Below, piece after piece: positions 36,178 to 48,349 of a stretch of DNA of 64,000 nt. Position 1 is the stretch's first letter. Each line of letters starts with the position of its first letter. This stretch comes from Gnetum montanum (taxonomy: Eukaryota; Streptophyta; Gnetopsida; Gnetales; Gnetaceae): contig MNCI01000556.1 in NCBI GenBank assembly GCA_015680685.1, positions 339,118-403,117 of the forward strand, written 5' to 3'. A model generated the notes under the pieces. That model was not told the origin of the DNA. It searched no databases and saw nothing but the letters and a program-made list of their open reading frames with translations. The position numbers and the translations under genes were made by a program.

Positions 36178-37860
36178 TGTGGAGGTTATAGCACTTATAA
36201 TGTATTTAGGCTCTAAAGAATGTAAAAACTATTGTTGGGTTTGGAAGCAAATGATGAAAATTTGGCTAAGTGTCATGTCTATATATAGTTTTTTTTATGA
36301 TGCATTGATGGTGATGCATTGAAGGGGCTACATTAACACATCTAGTTGTGTTGATGGGAATGTGTTAATGTAACTATGTAAGTCAATTTTTCACATAATG
36401 AAAATGAGGAATTTTGGAAGAGTTTGGAAGCGAAACAAGATCCCAAAGGAAGCTAGAAAATCATAGAAGGATGAAAAAACATGGAAGATGGTGTTAAATA
36501 TGTTAGGAAAGAAGAGTAAATTGGATTTGGATGAATTCAAGATACTAGATTAATGTAAAACTAGATGTTATAAATATGGGTAGATGAAATTAAGTGCACA
36601 AATGACTAAGGCATAGGAGATTTAACCTAAAAAGACCAAGGGGTATGCAAGTGGATCCTCCCTAAAGTAGGCTCATGCCATTAATGCCCTTGCATGCTCT
36701 CATCCTAAGGAGTTCATAGACACTAAGAATGATCAATGATCTTTGGAAGTTAAAAATTGAATCTATGTGAGAGATCATTGAAGAATTATGGCATACCAAA
36801 ATAGACATATTAATTAATCATGATTTGAAGAAGTGAGATTATCGATGATGAGGTTAGAATGATGATGAGAAAGAGAGACATTGGTAGAAGATTCTCACAT
36901 TCTGATCACATGAAGTCCTTACGGAACTTGTGATTAAGATGATTTGATACCAGTTCATCCTTAGTTAGAATCAAGTCCATCTATGCATAGTGACTTCACA
37001 TTGTCACCCTATGATCTTTCGACAATCAAGAGTTCATGACAAGCCCCAAAGGACAACCATCACTCCAAGAAAAGAAGAAAAAAGTAGGAAAATTATAAGG
37101 GCCTTAGTTAGAGGAATGCCTTTAAACATGGGTAACATGTCTTTCCAACCTCATAACCAGTGCTTGTAACCTATTTTTTCATGTAAGGGGTGTGCTTTGA
37201 ATTTTCATGTTTTGTGTTCTGTTGATTGTTGTTTTTGTTTTGTGTTTTGTGTTTTTTGAATTGAAACCATACCATGTAAAGACATGCTTCCTATTATAAT
37301 CAATTGTAGAAGTCATGAGAGACTAATGGGGAAAGTCATAAAACTGTAGAGAAAAGTTGGAAAGAGAAGATGAAAAATTTCTTTGAAGCCACATCCTTGT
37401 CCATTGCCCCTTGGTCCATTCCAAGTTTGTTACCTAACAAGCTAATTGATTACTTTAAGTTTTAATAATAGAAGGACCTTATGCTTTAAAGATGAAGAGC
37501 CCCATAGAGTTCAGTGGAATGGGTGGATGTCATGGACTCACTACTTGATATCATTAGAAAATTAAAGATCCATTAATAAAGGATCTAATCCCAAGACAAA
37601 ACTTAGTCATTGAACAGTTAATCAAAACATTAAATATAGTATTGAATGAACTTATAGTATTAGTAGTAGCAATGGAAAAAGCTCAAGATTCCTTAAGAAT
37701 GAAACAACATTAAAGAAAACAACATATAAGAGGATATAAAGAAAGTAAAATATATAAAAGAATTTGTAAAATACATAAGAAAAATGAAAACATATAAAGA
37801 ATAGTGTAAAATAAGACAAAAAATTATATAGCCATCGTAGAATGTTAACATGAGTGGCAA
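36178..37860 (-). other. Element E: spacer between integrase and ORF3 (main part)
   Basis: Read on the minus strand from 37860 it has a T-rich tract, then 'gagtccatgacatccaccc' (37536), a block like 'ggaaagacatgttaccc' (37145) and 'gggaggatccacttgca' (36655). The U3-like array follows and then 'tttacattctttagagccta' (36220), which aligns with F at 50010-50025. No gene is evident. Confidence 0.6.
36279..36379 (-). promoter_or_regulatory. Element E: U3-like motif array with TATA upstream of ORF3
   Basis: On the minus strand, 'gttacattaacacattcccat', 'gatgtgttaatgtagcccc' and 'ttcaatgcatcaccatc' type words are followed by tatatag. They echo the U3 of E's own LTR (7800-7910: gatgtagcccc, gatgtagcc, tatataa). 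It is in the same relative place as the arrays in B and F. Confidence 0.5.
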
Positions 37861-37874
37861 TCTCCCTTATGACT
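37861..37874 (-). other. Element E: internal purine-rich box after integrase
   Basis: On the minus strand this reads AGTCATAAGGGAGA, preceded by the pyrimidine block gatctcctcctttc. It is homologous to the boxes in B, C, F and G. Confidence 0.65.
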
Positions 37875-39290
37875 TTGTTGAAAGGAGGAGATCTAAAAAA
37901 TAGAACATGCCTATCCATTTGTTGAGGTATGCACATCACTAGTTTTCCTTGGTTTTAGAAAAGGTTTCACTTGTTAAGTGTTGACTAACAAAAAAAATTT
38001 TGGGCTTGAAGAGTGGTAAATTATCATGGCCCTAGAAGAAATAGTTGTATGAATGATATAAGGTCCTTCTCATAGTGTTTGAAATTTAGTCTATTATGGT
38101 ACATGCATGGGGTTCAAGTAAAGATCATTATTGCTTAGTTGAAATTTAACTTTCCTTATGCATGAGTCATGATGTTGTTTAGCATGTGCCTTGTGTACCT
38201 CATTCATAAATAGGGCTACCTAGCAATTTTTCCTAGCACATTCAATGTCATCAAACATTCCTTTTTTACTAGGCTCAAATTAAGATCAAGTTCACAAGCT
38301 ATTGAAAATTTTTTGTACACTAATGCATAAGAGGAATAACTAATGGGAAGTTTCCAAGTGGATTGATAGGCCCATAGAATATTGTTGAGTTTTTTGTTCC
38401 AATCTTTGCTATATTTTCTAATGGTGCATGTTAGTATTATGGTTGTTTCCTTATTAGTGACTTTGACTTAACTGTTAGCTTGGAGGTGATATGGAGTTGC
38501 TAATTTATGTTCTACCCCTAAGAGTTACATTAGTTTTCAAAAGGTAATACCTATGAAATGAGTTCTATTATTAGAAATAAATACCTTTGGCATGCCAAAC
38601 CTATTTACCACACTTTGTTGAATAAATAGTGCTACCATAGAATATGAACAATCAACGATAGCTACAGCTTTAGCCCACTTGGTGCAATAGTTAACAATTA
38701 TGATGATGTATGTCTTTCCATTAGACATGGGGTTGATGGGCCCCATGAAGTTAATTCCTCAAAGATCAAAAGGCTCAAGTGATTGGACCCATTGTTAGGG
38801 TCCTTTCATTTGTATAGTTATCCCTCCATCTTGTTGGCAGCACTTGCATAAATGAGAGAAACAATGGACATCCCTAAATATTGTTGGCTAGTAGTATCTT
38901 ATCATGAATATCTTGATGGTATTCCTCTTTCCTATGTAATGGCCCCTGCAGGAAATCTCATGAGCATCCTAGAGGATTCACAAGTGATCAGCATTGGGTA
39001 CACACCATCATACCAAGCCATCAACACAAACCTTGTAAAGGTTACCATTGATTTCCATGTAATGTTTGACTTGATGAAGAAACTATTATTTCTTCCTATT
39101 GCCCCATTCCTAAGGCATCTCTTGAGTGAGTAAGTAGAGAAGGAATTATTTGTACTAGTTAAGATCTTCAAGATTTTGCATTTCAAAAGCTTTTGTGAAG
39201 AGGATTTCATTTGGAAATTGGTCAGATAAAGGTCCTTCATCCTCTTTGATATTCCATCATAATCAAGATAAGTGATTAACAATCACATTC
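37875..39290 (-). pseudogene. Element E: integrase
   Basis: On the minus strand the core shows GINFMGPINPMSNGKTY (about 38760-38700), CTKWAKAVAIVDCS and FISNNRTHFIG (about 38570), so both first and second catalytic Asp positions are Asn in this copy. The zinc-binding part lies around 38880-39120 and is badly eroded. The C-terminus runs to the purine box. No chromodomain is seen. Confidence 0.72.
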
Positions 39291-40560
39291 TTGGTTCCCT
39301 TTATATCCATCATTGTAAGATCAAACTCCATTAGAATTACTAATAATCATATGACATGGGGACTCACTATTGGTTGGTTCATGAGGAACTTGATGGCATT
39401 CTAGTCCATGTGCACAAAAATTTGATATCCAAGTACATAGTGCTTGAATTTCTCTAATACATACATCACTACCATGAGATCCTTCTCCATGGTGATGTAG
39501 TTCAATTGTGCCTCCACAATGCTTCAGCTTGCACAATGGATATAGTAAGGATGGTTTTGATCATCCAATTATGTAAGAATAGATCCCAAAGCATAATTGG
39601 ATGCTTATATCATGATGTGAAAGGGTTTGGATCAATTAGGAGTACATATAATTGGAGTTTATACAAGCCTTTTCTTTAACTGTTAGAATGTTAACTTGCA
39701 TTCCTTGGTCTAGTTGAATGGTGCATCCTTCTTTGTGAGCTTAAATAATGGCTTAGCAAGTTTTGAGAAGTTCTTAATGAAGTGTTGATAATAACTAGTG
39801 TGTCCAAGGAATCACCTTATATCTTTCATCATTTTAGGCTTCCTAGTTATTTCTTGGATGACCTGTACCTTTTTTGGATCCACTTCAATCCCTTTTTCTA
39901 AAATTTTATGTCCCAACACTTTGTATTCTTGGATCATTAGATGGCTTTTTTGCCACTTGAGCTTCAAGTTAGTCTCCACACATCATTACATTACTTGCTC
40001 AAGACAATCCAAGGCTTGCTCAAATGTGGTGCCATAGGTAGAAAAGTCATCCATGAAGAATTCTATCCCACCACCAACCTACTATTGAAAGATGCTGAGA
40101 ACCAAACATTGAAAGGAGGTAGGAGTATTACATAGGCCAAAGGACATCTTCCTGTATGCAACAATCCTCCAGGGACTTGTGAATGTGGTTTTGGCTTGAT
40201 CATCTAGTGCAACTTGGATTTGGTTATATCCATAATAATTTTTCAAAAAACTGCAATAGCACTGTCCTACTAGAGTATCCAACACTTGGTCAACAAATGG
40301 CAATAAAAAATGATCCTTAAAAGTTGTCATGTTTAACAACCAAAAATCTATGCAAATTCTCTACTTCCATCTTTTCTTGGATACAATCATGATTAGGATA
40401 GCCCATTCACTATCGATAGTCAGATAGATAAACCTGGCCTTAAGGAGTTATTCTACCTCCTCTTTAAAAACTTACTTTAATTTTGGATTCAACCTTTGTT
40501 GTAGCTACCTTTTTAGCTTGATGGAAGCGTCTGTATAGATGTGGTGCTGAAATATTTATG
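39291..40560 (-). pseudogene. Element E: reverse transcriptase and RNase H
   Basis: On the minus strand RT motifs include FIYLTIDSEW (about 40435), HFLLPFVDQVLD, YYGYNQIQVALDDQAKTTF and MSFGLCNTPTSF (about 40140). The active-site region near 40060-40040 reads MDDFSTYG. RNase H has DASNYALG near 39600 and a cDxH-type remnant near 39420. Many stops and shifts are present. Confidence 0.72.
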
Positions 40561-41040
40561 GGTCTATCCCAATAAGTTCATGATATGATCAAGCAGAGGT
40601 TGTTGATCATTTTTTGACCACCTTCAATAGCTTCTATTTTTGTTCTAAAGCAAGGTTGACATTGATGCTTACTAACTTACCATTATTGAGAAAAGCATAT
40701 TTTAAAGTTGTCGTTAAAGCTTTTAGTTCAAGGGGCTTCTACTTAAAGTGATCAGGGATTTTCAACTCTCCCTAATTCATTTCACTTTTTGTATGAGAGA
40801 GTTGATGATGGAATTGCTTCATTTCACTCATGTTCTTAATATAGGTGCTTGTGAGGCTCTCCAACAGGTCCATGCATATGGTAGATTTCGCTTGATGGTC
40901 TATTGTCAACCACTCAGTACCTTCTTACTTAATGATTGCTACATATAGGAACTTCCAAATAACTACTATTTTGACACACTGATTATGTGCTTGGATTGAT
41001 GTACCCTTCACTATCCATATTCTTTATATGCAATGGCACC

Positions 41041-41420
41041 CTATGTCATTGTATGTAATGCATAGAACCTCTTCTTTTCTATCTTTCCAAATTTATTTTC
41101 CTTGAATATTTTCAAGGAAAGGTCTTGAATCCCCATTTTTGCATCTATAGTACTCAGCCATGCCCTTCCCATAATGATAGCAAAGTCTCCCTTATAATTT
41201 TTCACATGAATCATAAGGAAATTTGCATGGAAAAACCACCCACAAATAGTAGTTACAATTTCCTCCATTAATTCCAAGGGGACATTGATGGACTGATCTA
41301 CCAGCTCTAATATGATATTACACTTTTTAAGAGGAGGTAGGTTCCAAGTCCTATACATTTCTTGGGAGATTAAGTTCACCCTAGAACTTGAGTTCAAGAG
41401 AGCTTTATATGGATAATTCC
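41041..41420 (-). pseudogene. Element E: aspartic protease
   Basis: On the minus strand the active site reads NSSSRVNLISQEMY (about 41395-41355), so the D-S-G triad is lost (N-S-S). AIIMGRAWLSTIDAK (about 41180-41140) is intact. A degraded linker to RT follows down to 40560. Confidence 0.78.
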
Positions 41421-43900
41421 TAAATAAATGAGGGGACTTCTAGGATCAAATTGTTTCCTAGGAAGGTGGCCAACCTTTATCAAATCTATGACTATGTGAA
41501 TTAACATAATAGTATAAGCATTGGAGGTCCTTTGGTTTGAAGGTCACTCAAGGGTACTTTCAGCGGTAAAGAAGTAGGGTTAACAACTATAGGTATTTGT
41601 GATGGTATTGTGGGACTATTGGTTCTAATGAATAGTCTCTTATGAGGTTTTTGTTTAGAACCACTTGGATGAATATCTGACTATAAATTTACCACCCTCA
41701 CAACATTTCTTTGTCGTGGAAGTGGTGGAATTTCCTCATACATAGATGGAGCAAATGATAAAGGTGTGGTTGTGGATGATGCAGCAGCTACTGAGGGATA
41801 TGAAGGATGGAAAGGGAAAGGGGACTTCCCTCTTGAAGAAGGTGCTTTGTAATATTCCAAAGGATAGTAGTGGTCAAATAAGGAAGTGTGGTTCAATGAA
41901 TCATGAGGAGATATAGGCTATTAAATGTAATATCCATAAGGATTTGGCTACTTGTAGGAATATTGTTGCCGTAGTGGTGACATCCCCCATGACTATGGGT
42001 GTTGCCATAGTTGATATTACTGCTGAGGTTAAGGAGGTGCTCCACTTGGATAATATATTAGTTGGTGAAACTTATGCTTGTAGTTTTCTTATGGGTAAGC
42101 TAACCACATAGGTGTTTTCTATTTTGCAAATTTGGGATTTAATGCATACATCCCAAACTCCTACAGATGTCATAGCACTAGGAAACATCCCTTAGGATGT
42201 TCATATTGGTAAATTTGATAGTCATCATAATCTGTTTTAGAATCTAAAACCTCTTCAAGTGTTATAGCCTTCGCATTTTTCTAATAAGAACCCTTTTTGT
42301 ATTCTTCTTTTTTCTTCCTTTTTAATCCCTACTCCCTTATTTTGTTCTTTCCTTTGTAATTTTTAGAGCTATTTAGAACTTATCATCCAAGGAGTCCCAC
42401 ATTTTTTCTACCTTGGCCAATATCTCAATCATAGATTTTTGTATTGGTAAGGTCTTTCTTTGTACCACTTCATCATGTAGTGCCTTCCCCTTTGAGTCAT
42501 AGAAATGCACCTTCCTTTTGTGAATGGAGAAATCCTTGTTATATTCTTCTACATTTTCCCACTTTTTCAGCTCCCCTTCTTCTTTGGCCATCTAGTCTAT
42601 TAACCTTTGAATCTAATGAGCCTACATCTTAGAAAGTCCTCCTTGGGCATAGACCCCAAGGGTTTCCCTAGTCTTAATTCTAAGTCTATCTACAATATGA
42701 TGAAGTTGTTTCTTTTGGAAGTATATATGGATTGGACATCAATGCAATAGAGAGTAGTACTTGACAAGGGACACATCTAAGGACTCATGATTTCCCTGCT
42801 TTCATCCTTGGATCTACCTTTGTAAGTTAGATGCTCTTGAGTATGTTTTGTACTTATCATTAAAGAACTCTAGCATAGTACTCTATCAATGGATGGATTC
42901 CAGTTCCAAGAACTAGTACCAACTTTCTACTTCTTTAGTGAGTATCCTTGGGAACAATTTTAGCTTCTACCATTCATTCTCTATGTTTTGTAAGGTACAA
43001 GTATCATAAAAGGCTTGGAGATTATTTTGAGGATCTGAATTATATCCTCCATCAAATTTGAGGATATTATTCATATCCAACCTTTTAATTCTACTATCTT
43101 TTTAAAGCCTTATCAGAATTCCTGCTACCTCTAAAATGTTAAACATATTTCTGGTAGTCAACAAGGTCTCATCATAGTCATTACAATCATAGTGGTCCCT
43201 TTTATGTCCATGATGTCTATGATTAGGTCTACTCTACCTTCGCTTCCACTTCTGATAATGATCTTCTCCCTCTTGTGGTTATCTTTTCCCTTGGTCTTGA
43301 TCATCTTGGTGGGGTCTATGTTTATTTCTATCCTATCATTCATCTCCATCCTAATCTTTACTATTCTTTATTTTGTCTTGTCCTCGACTCTTCTTCCAAG
43401 ATTTTGATGATGAATATGAAGAGGATGATGAGGGTGAAGAAGGAGAACTAGGAGAATGGTGCCTACTAGTTCCTCTTGTTCGCTTCCTACTCCAATCCTT
43501 GTGCTTGTATTTATCTTTCTTTTGATCATGATACTTACCCTTAGATGAATGGCTATGATTTTTATCTTTTGAGATCCCCTAGTCTTGAGACCCTATTTTC
43601 CCAGCACTAAGGTTTTCCAAAGTTGACTATAACCTATGGTTAAGGTTCTCCTCATTGTAGAAAGAAGGAGAATCTATGTATTGTGATTGAATAGAAATGA
43701 AATCCTCATCCTCTTTGTGTTGTTGCAAGAATAATTGTGTTAGGATCTACTTTCCCTTAGAGGCCTCATATCGCACCTCCATGTACCAATCATGCTTACA
43801 TTAAACATTGGTATGTTGATAGTCCCTGTAAGTGAGGTCTTCTACTTCCTAGTCAAAGTTGAGTGTAGTGATGCCAAGCCTGATGGAATTGGCCATTAAC
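41421..43900 (-). pseudogene. Element E: gag with Pro-rich tail
   Basis: On the minus strand the capsid core is near 43060-42800 (FDGGYNSDPQNNL-like, KLFPRIL, ESWYQFL). AKEEGELKKWENVEEYN is at about 42590 and KVEKMWDSLDDKF at about 42420-42375. An eroded YEHPKGC motif lies at about 42215. A Pro/Tyr-rich tail (42170-41430) contains PPLPRQRN. The N-terminal FTFILHQD-type part is near 43760. It has the same order as gag in C. Confidence 0.72.
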
Positions 43901-44216
43901 ATGACATGAATAGATCAATCAAAAGGAAACACAATGTTACCTTTCATGTTCCTCTAACACATCTATTCATCTTGATGGAGGATAAAAGTGAAATTTGGAT
44001 TATAAAGACATGGATGGGCATAAATAACTCTAAGTTGTTGGGGCTTCTTTGGTACACCTTGCTATTGATTGGATTCTCTCATGTGTGGTGGATATTTGTC
44101 ATTGTGAAAAGAAGTCATATTAATGTTTATTAATTAGTATGCCTTAATATATTTTAACAATGTCTTTATATGAGTCACAATTTACTCCTAATCAGCATAG
44201 TTACCCAAACTAGGAA

Positions 44217-44235
44217 TCACTGGCACTGATGCCAA
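44217..44235 (-). other. Primer-binding site of element E (tRNA-Asp type, eroded)
   Basis: On the minus strand ttggcatcagtgccagtga directly follows the LTR end. It is a decayed form of the tRNA-Asp complement used by B, C and G. Confidence 0.65.
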
Positions 44236-45054
44236 TGATGAGTAGCAGGTATTCCCTACATCCAACCATAAGAATCACAAGCATGCATTGGTAATCTGGT
44301 CAAATTCCATGAACTTCAATTGCTAAGTTATCTATAGTATTAAACTATGAGGCAAAGGGTTGTATGATTGTTGTCTTTCTAAATAACACTTGTGCTATCA
44401 ATTTGTATGGTTAAATATGAGTTAAGGTACATGATGTATATTTTTTATATATATTTTTTGCTAAGGCTAGGTAAGTAAATGGATATATAATATTTAATTA
44501 TTTAACTAATCTATTCTAGTGACTAACTATTCTAGCTTGAGTAGTTATTCATACATACCGTACACATCCTAAACTAGCATCAATGCTACTGTGTTACCAA
44601 GTGGCAATTATTGGGTATACCAAATGACCACTACTAGGATTACCAAGTGTAATATGTTATGCTGGAAGTGGCCGTACTTGCATTTTTAGGATTAAGTGCA
44701 TTAATTAACAAAATCCATAAGTGTAATTACATTAACAGTAAAGTGAAAATAATATAGATCAAACTATTCCAAGTGCTACAATGAATATTAGAAATCTCAA
44801 CTTTATTACCATTCATTTCAATGTATTCAAGTACATAGCATTCAAATAAAGATTCATACAATCTCTTTAATTCACACTATGGGAACTTAGAGAGAAAATA
44901 TTCTAACTCTAAAGAAACTAAATTGCAAGGGTTTTACTATGATTTGAACCTAAGGTGCCATAAATGTGGTTGGTGCATGCATTTATCTACATCAATGTTG
45001 ATGCATTTAACCATGCATCGATGAGGATATGTCAATGCATGTCAATGGTATGAT
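44236..45054 (-). repeat. 5' LTR of element E (about 819 bp, outer end trimmed)
   Basis: It is homologous to 7116-7919. It keeps about 60 bases near 44300 that the 3' LTR lacks. On the minus strand the first ~10 bases (TGATGAGTC..) are missing, so the boundary with the flank is not clean. Confidence 0.82.
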
Positions 45055-45888
45055 ATTTTTTTGCAACTAGATTTTCTACCTTTACATCAATGTTTCTTAT
45101 TGGATTCTGGAATGTTACCTGATCCTTATCAAGCTTAACATTTATTTTTGCATGATAAATAGAGGATGTCAAATTCTTTACTATTAACACAATCATTTTT
45201 CTCATGATAATAATGTTGGAATCTATTTACCTTCTCCTAGTGAGATCAAGTTTAGGTTTTTCTTCATGTCTTTAGCAAAAACCTCTAGCATCAATTGCTT
45301 ATCCTTAATTCAAGTCCATATTTTTTATTTTGGTTCTTAAAAACATCAAATTATATAAGTTATTTTTGACATTTGTAAAACTTCAAAAAAAATTTCAATG
45401 TAACATTGAAACACATTTATGGCTAGTCTATATGGCTTGTAGGAAGAATGAATCATAAGTAACTTCTTGCTTGTAGATTCCTTTGTATCCTAACATTTCC
45501 AAATTGAATCAAAATTGGTATAGACATAAGACAACAACTTTCAAATGTCATAATTTAGTGAGGATACATGGATATCATTATTTATTCTAGTCTAAATCCC
45601 AAGATAAACATAGCAAATGTTGCTTTTTATTAGTTAAGAATCTTACAAGCACAATGTATGTTACAAATTCATGCATGAATTCTCTTATAACTCATTCTTG
45701 ATCATAGATTTCATATGCCTTGTCAAAATAAGATTATGATTATCCATGATGATTAACCTCTATCAAATGATTTGATTACTTGTTAGGTTAATATAATTCT
45801 TCCTTGCATTGTTGGTTTGCCAACTAATTCCTTCCTAGATTGGTAATAGTAACAATTTGACTTCATGTCCTAGATCATTATAACCCCT
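45055..45888 (-). other. Flank of E with fragments of a minus-strand reading frame (possible continuation of X)
   Basis: On the minus strand a frame from about 45205 to 45060 reads KNLTSSIYHAKINV and then VTFQNPIRNIDVKVENLV. Upstream, around 45300-45245, another open stretch has LMLEVFAKDMKKNLNLIS. The two are offset by a frameshift or a splice. It lies on the same strand as X at 6695-7115, across the insertion of E. The rest is AT-rich with many stops. No known family is recognised. Confidence 0.35.
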
Positions 45889-45900
45889 CTTATGATACCA
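45889..45900 (-). other. Possible tRNA-iMet primer-binding site of another element
   Basis: On the minus strand TGGTATCATAAG resembles TGGTATCAGAGC, the common plant PBS for initiator tRNA-Met. If real, frame X and 45055-45888 would be the internal region of a minus-strand element with an LTR to the right. No matching LTR end (CA) is evident. Confidence 0.3.
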
Positions 45901-46640
45901 AGTCTAGTAGTGTAACTACTGATCAACTAAGGTTCATAAGCCTAGGATCAATTGTAGGGGTTAATGATCTATGTCTAAGTAGAACTTAGTGACCTAATCT
46001 TAAGTCCTAAGATAATCATAAAAGGATCAAACTTGTTAGACATGATTAGTTGAACTAGGTTATAGCCTACTAAAACATGATTTAAACTATCACCTAATTA
46101 TTGGCTTCTTGAATGACCAATATAACCTCACCGTTGGATTCAAAAGATCAAAAAATGTTAGAAACAACTATTTATTCATCAAAAATAGAAATTAAATGCT
46201 CAAGTTATGATAATTTTAAATCTTGATATTATTAGGCACAATTTAAGGACAAGGATTAACAATTAATTTTTGAAGTCTTGTATGAAAAATCTAACTTCAC
46301 CATTGCATTTGAGAGACCTAAATTTGCTAAGAACGACTATATGTTTATCGAAAAGGGCTTCTTAAATGAAAAGTTATGGCTTCTAAATCTCAAAATTTTG
46401 GGCATGAATTTTGAGACTTTTCAAGAGGTTACATATCCTAGTACAACTCTAGGACAAGAATGCTTAATTATGAACCTTTTATCTCTCTTACTACTAGTCA
46501 ACCTTGTTTCTGCAAAAATGTTCTATACACCTCTACAAGGATACCTTCACAAACTAACTGTTAAGATACCTAGTGAATGGTTGTAAATGGTCTTTGGATC
46601 GATGTAACCCTCAATAAATCAACAATTATGAAATAAAGGA
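45901..46640. other. Unassigned AT-rich stretch, possibly an old LTR
   Basis: A 102-codon open frame at 46278-46586 has no recognisable motif and is probably chance. Phrases such as 'cctcaccgttggatt' resemble plant LTR text, but no second copy is in the window. Confidence 0.3.
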
Positions 46641-46644
46641 GAAT

Positions 46645-47240
46645 AAATCCTCCAATCAAATGACAAGGAATGATGAAAAGTAAAGTTTTTAATGTTAAAA
46701 ATGGCTAAGTATAAGATCACTTAACAAAAGACTAAGTGTAGAATAAGCTATGAATGATGGAATAACAATTAAGTGTAAAACACAAATAAAAAGCATAAAA
46801 TATTAAAATAGCATAGCTATAACATGAAATTAAGGGTCTTAGTTCCCCTTCCAAATGACGGAGTCTTTACGCTGACAAACAACAAAGTATAAAAATGCTA
46901 AAAATTAAATCAATTATGGAATGAAATATTAGAGATGGAATAAAAAAAGTGTAAAACTTATATAAAAGGACATAAAATATTAAAATATTAATATTATTAT
47001 ATAGAGAGAAGGATGTCAGATTCCTCCCCAAAAAATGAAATTTTTATATGAAAAAATGACTAAGTGTAAAATGTTAAAAATTATGACCAAGTATAGAATG
47101 TGATGCAAGAGATAGAAAGAAAATTTAAAGTATAGAATGCTAGTAAACAAGTGTAAAATAATGAAAGTAAGATACTTAAATATAGTGGAAAGGTTCCAAA
47201 TCCTTTCTGTAATAATAAAATTCTTTATTAATGAGTTGCA
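46645..47240. repeat. Degenerate tandem repeat, about 3 units of ~190 bp
   Basis: Similar unit starts recur at about 46645 (ctccaatcaaatgacaagg), 46845 (ccccttccaaatgacgga) and 47020 (cctccccaaaaaatgaaat), with another partial start near 47200 (ccaaatcctttctgtaataat). Each is followed by AT-rich text with 'aagtgtaaaa' and 'ataaaatatta'. It abuts the truncated integrase of F. Confidence 0.45.
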
Positions 47241-47244
47241 AAGT

Positions 47245-48264
47245 GTTCGTTGATCATAAAAATCCTAATGGTAGGGTACTATTGGCTTATAATCTTCAGG
47301 GATGCCTACTAGTTTGTCTAATCCTATGAATGCTATCAATGAGATTGTGGGATGACCACTCAAATGAAGGATCCTCAATAGTGGGTCCAACCATTGGAGT
47401 CCTTTGACATATGGGGCATAAACTTCATGGGTCCCATCACATTCATGTCCAATGGAAAGGTGTACATCATCGTGATAGTCAACTACTATATCAAATGGGT
47501 AGAAGTAGTAGCCATCACCAACTATACATCATTCACTGTTGCTTGATTTGTACAACAATACATTGGAAAGAGGTTTGGTATGCAACATGCAATGATTTCT
47601 GACAATGAAACCCATTTTACATGTGCCACCTTTTGGAAGTTGATGCAACACTTGGGAGTTGAACATAAATTAACAAAACCCTATCACCTCCAAGCTAATG
47701 GTCAAGCAGAAGTCACCGATAGAGAGATCAGAAAGATCCCAATAAGAACTATAAGAAAATATAGGAGAGACTAGAGCACAAAACTCAATGATGCCCTCTA
47801 GGCCTACGGCTCAACATGGAAACTCCCTATAGGCTACTCTCTGTATGAGATGGTGTATGAAAAACTTCCAACACTTCCATTCCAATCTACTCTCTATATA
47901 CTTTTAACAACATATGACTTGAACCTTGACCTTAGCCTAGCACAAAGAGAAAGATTGACCAACTTGAATGTGCTAGATGAAAACCAATTAGTGTTTCTAT
48001 CTTTGAATAAAGTGCACAAGGCATACAACAAGCAGCATCATGAACTTAGAATATGAAAAGTAAAATTTCAACTTAGAGATAAGGTTCTCTATTAGAACCC
48101 CACACACATACCTCAAAAAACAAAGTTCTAAACATTGTGGAAGGGACCTTATATAATTAACAAAACCTTTCCTTCTAGGGTCATATTAATCTACAAACTT
48201 GGAAGCCCAAATAAAAAGTAGTTGGTCAACATCCAACAAGTGAGATCTTTTTTTGAGCCAAAGT
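47245..48264 (+). pseudogene. Element F: integrase, 5'-truncated
   Basis: It begins in the zinc-binding region. The core has WGINFMGPITF (about 47410), where the first Asp is Asn. ISDNETHFTCATF (about 47595) keeps the second Asp. PYHLQANGQAEVTDREI (about 47680) keeps the Glu. The C-terminus has LRDKVLY and WKGPYII (48075-48160). Only a few stops are present; it is the best-kept integrase core here apart from the first catalytic residue. Confidence 0.82.
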
Positions 48265-48335
48265 AATCCAATGTGACTAATACCTCATCAAATGGACAAC
48301 CACACTCTATATTTTACATCTCCTCCTTTGAACTC

Positions 48336-48349
48336 AGTCATGGGGGAGA
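48336..48349 (+). other. Element F: internal purine-rich box after integrase
   Basis: AGTCATGGGGGAGA is preceded by acatctcctcctttg. It is identical over 14 bases to the box in element G. Confidence 0.72.

Larger units (their letters stand above)
7116..45054 (-). mobile_element. Element E: Athila-like LTR retrotransposon split by element B
   Basis: The minus-strand order is 5' LTR (44236-45054), PBS, gag, protease, RT-RNase H, integrase, spacer (37860-36178), then element B, then the rest of the spacer (11289-10996), ORF3 (10995-8157), PPT and 3' LTR (7116-7919). Two facts support joining the halves. The 11.3 kb and 36.2 kb sides align end to end with the uninterrupted spacer of element F (near 50000-50110). 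The B insertion is also flanked by AGTAG/AGTGG. It is the oldest of the nest by eye: gag and pol are heavily eroded. The outer ~10 bases of the 5' LTR are missing, so E's own TSD is not certain (ATTAT on the left, ATTTT on the right). Confidence 0.8.

Noticed and set aside
37652-37939. 95-codon minus-strand ORF rich in Phe/Tyr/Leu
   Set aside because: It crosses the T-rich tract and purine box of the E spacer and continues no conserved protein.
46278-46586. 102-codon open frame that looks like a small protein
   Set aside because: No motif, no homologous frame in other copies, and AT-rich context. It is a chance frame, possibly within an old LTR.
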